In this document: positions 61,201-64,000 of the stretch, piece by piece
How the letters are laid out: each line of letters starts with the position of its first letter
How positions within the stretch are numbered: the first letter of the stretch is position 1
Origin: Carettochelys insculpta
Taxonomy: Eukaryota; Chordata; Testudines; Carettochelyidae
DNA length: 64,000 bases
Assembly (NCBI RefSeq): GCF_033958435.1
Contig: NC_134137.1
Location: 121,432,001 to 121,496,000, forward strand
Reading direction: 5' to 3'
The notes under the pieces: model-generated
What the model was told of the DNA's origin: nothing
The model's database searches: none
What the model saw: the letters and a program-made list of their open reading frames with translations, nothing else
Translations under genes and position numbers: made by a program

Positions 61201-61545
61201 AATTCAAGTCAGACTGAGTACTTGCCATTTGCACACGGACTATGTATAGCCAGAGTTACTCCAATGTAACTCACAAATCCTAGTCAGTGCCCTGTCCTGG
61301 CCGCTCACCAGAGCTGCTATAAGGGGAATCCAAGCCTCTGTGCTCTGGGATCCAGAGGGAGTTTCACACTCCCGGGGCCTGAACAGAGTCCAGCTTCCTC
61401 TCCAACCTCTGGATCCCTAGTTGAACTTGCAGGGTGCAGACCCTCTATCTGGCACCCTCCTCCAAAAGTCACAACCTGCTGTCCAGCTGCCTCGGTGCTT
61501 TGGGAAATAAATAAATAAAAGCAAAAATCTCCTAATTTTTTTCGT
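58211..61545. other. Intron 1 sequence, no recognised element
   Basis: AT-rich and unique-looking, with a T-rich tract at 59425-59456. No exon, RNA gene or transposon end recognised. Confidence 0.45.
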
Positions 61546-61546
61546 A

Positions 61547-61637
61547 GTCCTGTGACACCTTAGAAAAGTATCCGACTTATCTGGGCATAAGCTTTCGTGG
61601 GCAAAGACCCACTTCACCAGATGTACCCCTCTGGTAT
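61547..61637. mobile_element. PLE tail fragment with inverted end
   Basis: From 61547 to about 61622 the plus strand is the reverse complement of the PLE tail (gtcctgtgacacctta, gcataagctttcgtgggcaa, agacccacttcaccagatg). It is followed directly by tacccctctggta, which is the PLE 3' end in plus orientation. This arrangement repeats that at 53822-53999. No clear target duplication. Confidence 0.65.
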
Positions 61638-64000
61638 TAGCCTCTACTTCAGACTTCCTCTCCCAGAACTGCACCCCAGAGATGTTAAACATCTGGTTAC
61701 AGTTTACCTCTCCCAGGGCCTAGGAGCAGTCAACTCACAAATATTTTGCACAGTGTAACACCTTTGTGCTCTGTAACAGTTAATCACACAGCTCACAGAT
61801 CACACACAGCAACTCACAAACATAATTCCCTCACAAACTCACCTTCCTCTGTGACTCCTTATGGGACCATCTGTGTTCTGTCAAACAGGCAGGCAAGGTC
61901 CTCTGCCTGCTGGCCAATCCTGCACCTGTAGCAGCCTTCCTCATATTAATCTGATGCAGAGTGGCTCTCTCCCTATTTTCCCTGAATCCCTTTTTAGGCT
62001 CCTGCCCTACTTGCCTTCTCTTCTTTTCCTAATTCTCTAATACTTAAAACCTCTCCCCCTTTTAAATGGTTAGAGCAAACTCATTGCCCTCAGATGTTTT
62101 ACTCTGACTAGGTGATCCTTGTGTGCTGATCACACACCATTGCCTCTGGCCTGCATGACACAACACGGCTAATCTAGAGTAGATCCACACACACACATTC
62201 AGTCTATGAGACAGTACGTCAGAAAGTCACCCACAAGGAACACTCATTTTGTCACAGCACCTAGTGACTTTTCAAGTGAACACCTGCAAGCATGAGGACA
62301 GAAAGGAGCACAAACAGAGTTAATGTCTTTTGTAAAAACAGTGGTAACGTGTTTATTTTTTCCCCATTACCAAGCCAGTTAAGAATTACATAGGGAACTA
62401 TACCTTTAGAAAAATGGTATAAATCAGACGGCCTAGAGGTCAGTTTCATTTATCAGGAATAGTGGGGGAAAAAAGGGTGGGGAAATAAAAATCAAAAGAA
62501 CAAATTCCTCATTTGCACCGATTCTTTCCTGATACTCGCAGAACACACACACCATGCCAGAGGATCAGACCCAGTCACACTGAAATACACGAGAAGCAGC
62601 CCTGAAATCATAAGAGATACTTCCACAATGGTATCTAGACAGAGCCCTCAATACTGTCTCTCTCTAAAACTTAAGTCATTTAAAGTAAAAGCTTAAAAAA
62701 AAATGTTTCCTGACATTTCTCTAGCAGCAAAAAATGTATTTTTGGGTTGTGAGGATGGAGGGGAAGAGAGGATACAGAGGTGAAAGTGTTCGCTCCAGAA
62801 CTTTTCTGCTTGAATTCATTTATGATCATGCTCCCCACAACTAAAACCAAAAGAAACTTTTATGAACATGATATTTTAGCTGATCACAGCTGTGTGTAGC
62901 CATTTAAATATATGCTGAAACAAACATCACTCTTGCACCTGGAACTAATCAAAAATCGCGATGGGAGCCACAACTAAGGATGGACTATATTATATATAAA
63001 ATGCGTGCACACACACACACGCACACACTCTCCACCCCAAAAGGAAATTAAGTCACTTAATTTAAGTCATAACAAAAACATTACTGAAAGTGACATTCTT
63101 CAGGTCTGTAAAAACCACAAACTACTCAAAACTCCACATCATGTCTTAGGATATCTAATTCTTTACCCGCTAGAGTTGCATATTCTCCTTCTGTAACAGT
63201 GTATTAATCTAAGTACATACCTATCAGATGATACACAGCTTTTTTGCTATACTCTTCCCACAACTAATAACCAAAACTATATATGTCTGATATACTCTTT
63301 AAAAAAAACAAAAACAAAACACATTCAGGATTTTCAGCTATTTAAAATGACTGGTTGATAATTGTTCTGCATCTAAGTCTCTTCTGTTATAACAATTCAG
63401 TATATAAGTTGTAAATGTCTTCCACCAGTGTACATGTCCTGTCATATTAAGCACTTATCCCAATTCAGTCTATGTCTGCACTGCGTTCAGATTATCTAAA
63501 ATTCCCTTCCGGAGTTTGCTGTCAATACAGCTACCTTTAGATAGCATGCTCTCAGGTTACTTTAAAAATTCCTCAGAAAAGACCTTTTCAATAATTAGTT
63601 TATCTGCTGCCCAGTGCAGGCTTAAAAGGGCACCAGGGAAAAAACTATAACAGGTACCAAATTTTCAGACACATGACTTTCACTTTGACAGGGCACCCAA
63701 AGGGACAGCGACTCTGTTTATGTTGATGGTTACATTAAGAATTCAGATGTGGACAAAAGGATTTTTATTCTTTTCAGTAAAGTGTTCAAACTATTTTTGG
63801 TGCCAATTCGTCAAAGCATAATAAATGTCACTCATTTTAATATTCAAAGAGTCTGGAATTGTGTCCATGTTTTATTTATAGCAAATTATGTGCTTCATAC
63901 CACTAAACAGTTTAAATTTTCATCTTTCAAGAATTTCTTCATGACTAACCAATTTTTAGCATTACTTGGATGACTATTACTGAGTGATGGAAAAATACCT
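61638..64000. other. Intron 1 sequence up to the window edge
   Basis: AT-rich with a short (AC)n run near 63008-63026. A ctatgtctgcactgcg motif near 63471 could be a MITE end, but no partner was seen. RASA3 exon 1 was not found here. Confidence 0.45.

Larger units (their letters stand above)
1..64000 (-). other. RASA3: RASA3 gene body: start of intron 3, exon 3, intron 2, exon 2, part of intron 1
   Basis: The whole window appears to be the 5' part of a RASA3 orthologue read right to left. The evidence is two exons (30177-30294 and 930-1033) that join in phase and match the RASA3 C2A domain as I remember it. Intron 2 is 29,143 bp and at least 33.7 kb of intron 1 is present. Exon 1, which should encode about 18 N-terminal residues starting MAVEDEGL, was not seen and there is no CpG-rich promoter-like region at the right edge, so the promoter probably lies beyond base 64000. 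RASA3 is a GAP1-family GTPase-activating protein for Ras and Rap with two C2 domains, a RasGAP domain and a PH-Btk domain. Only part of the first C2 domain is encoded here. Confidence 0.88.

Overview
This is animal nuclear DNA, almost certainly from a sauropsid and most likely a turtle. The repeat mix points there: CR1 LINEs, Penelope-like elements (PLEs) with a GIY-YIG endonuclease, hAT elements with CAGGGGT..-type ends, Tigger-like MITEs flanked by TA, and palindromic Harbinger-like MITEs with 3-bp duplications. No bacterial or viral gene organisation is present. The species call is an inference from repeat content.

The window lies inside one host gene on the minus strand. Two short exons with good splice sites encode consecutive parts of the N-terminal C2 domain of RASA3 (GAP1-IP4BP, a Ras/Rap GTPase-activating protein). 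They are exon 2 at 30177-30294 and exon 3 at 930-1033. Reading phase is continuous across the 29,143-bp intron between them: the Cys codon is split TG|C. Exon 1 was not found and is probably beyond base 64000, so 30295-64000 is part of intron 1, 1034-30176 is intron 2 and 1-929 is the start of intron 3. The predicted ORFs that overlap these exons are in the wrong frame.

The rest is intron filled with transposons, often nested. 1-13 kb: exon 3, a Tigger-like minisatellite next to it, two hAT elements, a 642-bp Harbinger-like MITE and a minus-strand CR1. 14.9-18.8 kb: a long CR1 (end of ORF1, plus an ORF2 broken by one stop) inserted into a Tigger-like element. 19-25.4 kb: GC-rich repeats, a Harbinger-like MITE inside another, and a hAT inside a hAT. 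26.2-28.2 kb: an old CR1 split by a PLE with a 12-bp target duplication. 30-36 kb: exon 2, a CR1 tail and more hAT elements. 38.7-42.5 kb: a CR1 and a heavily decayed second type of LINE. 43.4-46.3 kb: PLE copies, one with an open 222-codon GIY-YIG frame. 53.4-56.4 kb: a cluster with a palindromic MITE, an inverted PLE insertion, a PLE endonuclease fragment, and a Tigger-like element hit twice by Harbinger-like MITEs. The remainder is AT-rich unique intron.

I see no novel multi-gene system. The most interesting signals are the PLE insertions (three with 12-bp duplications, two with an internal inversion), the nearly intact CR1, and nested elements whose target duplications allow insertion order to be read.
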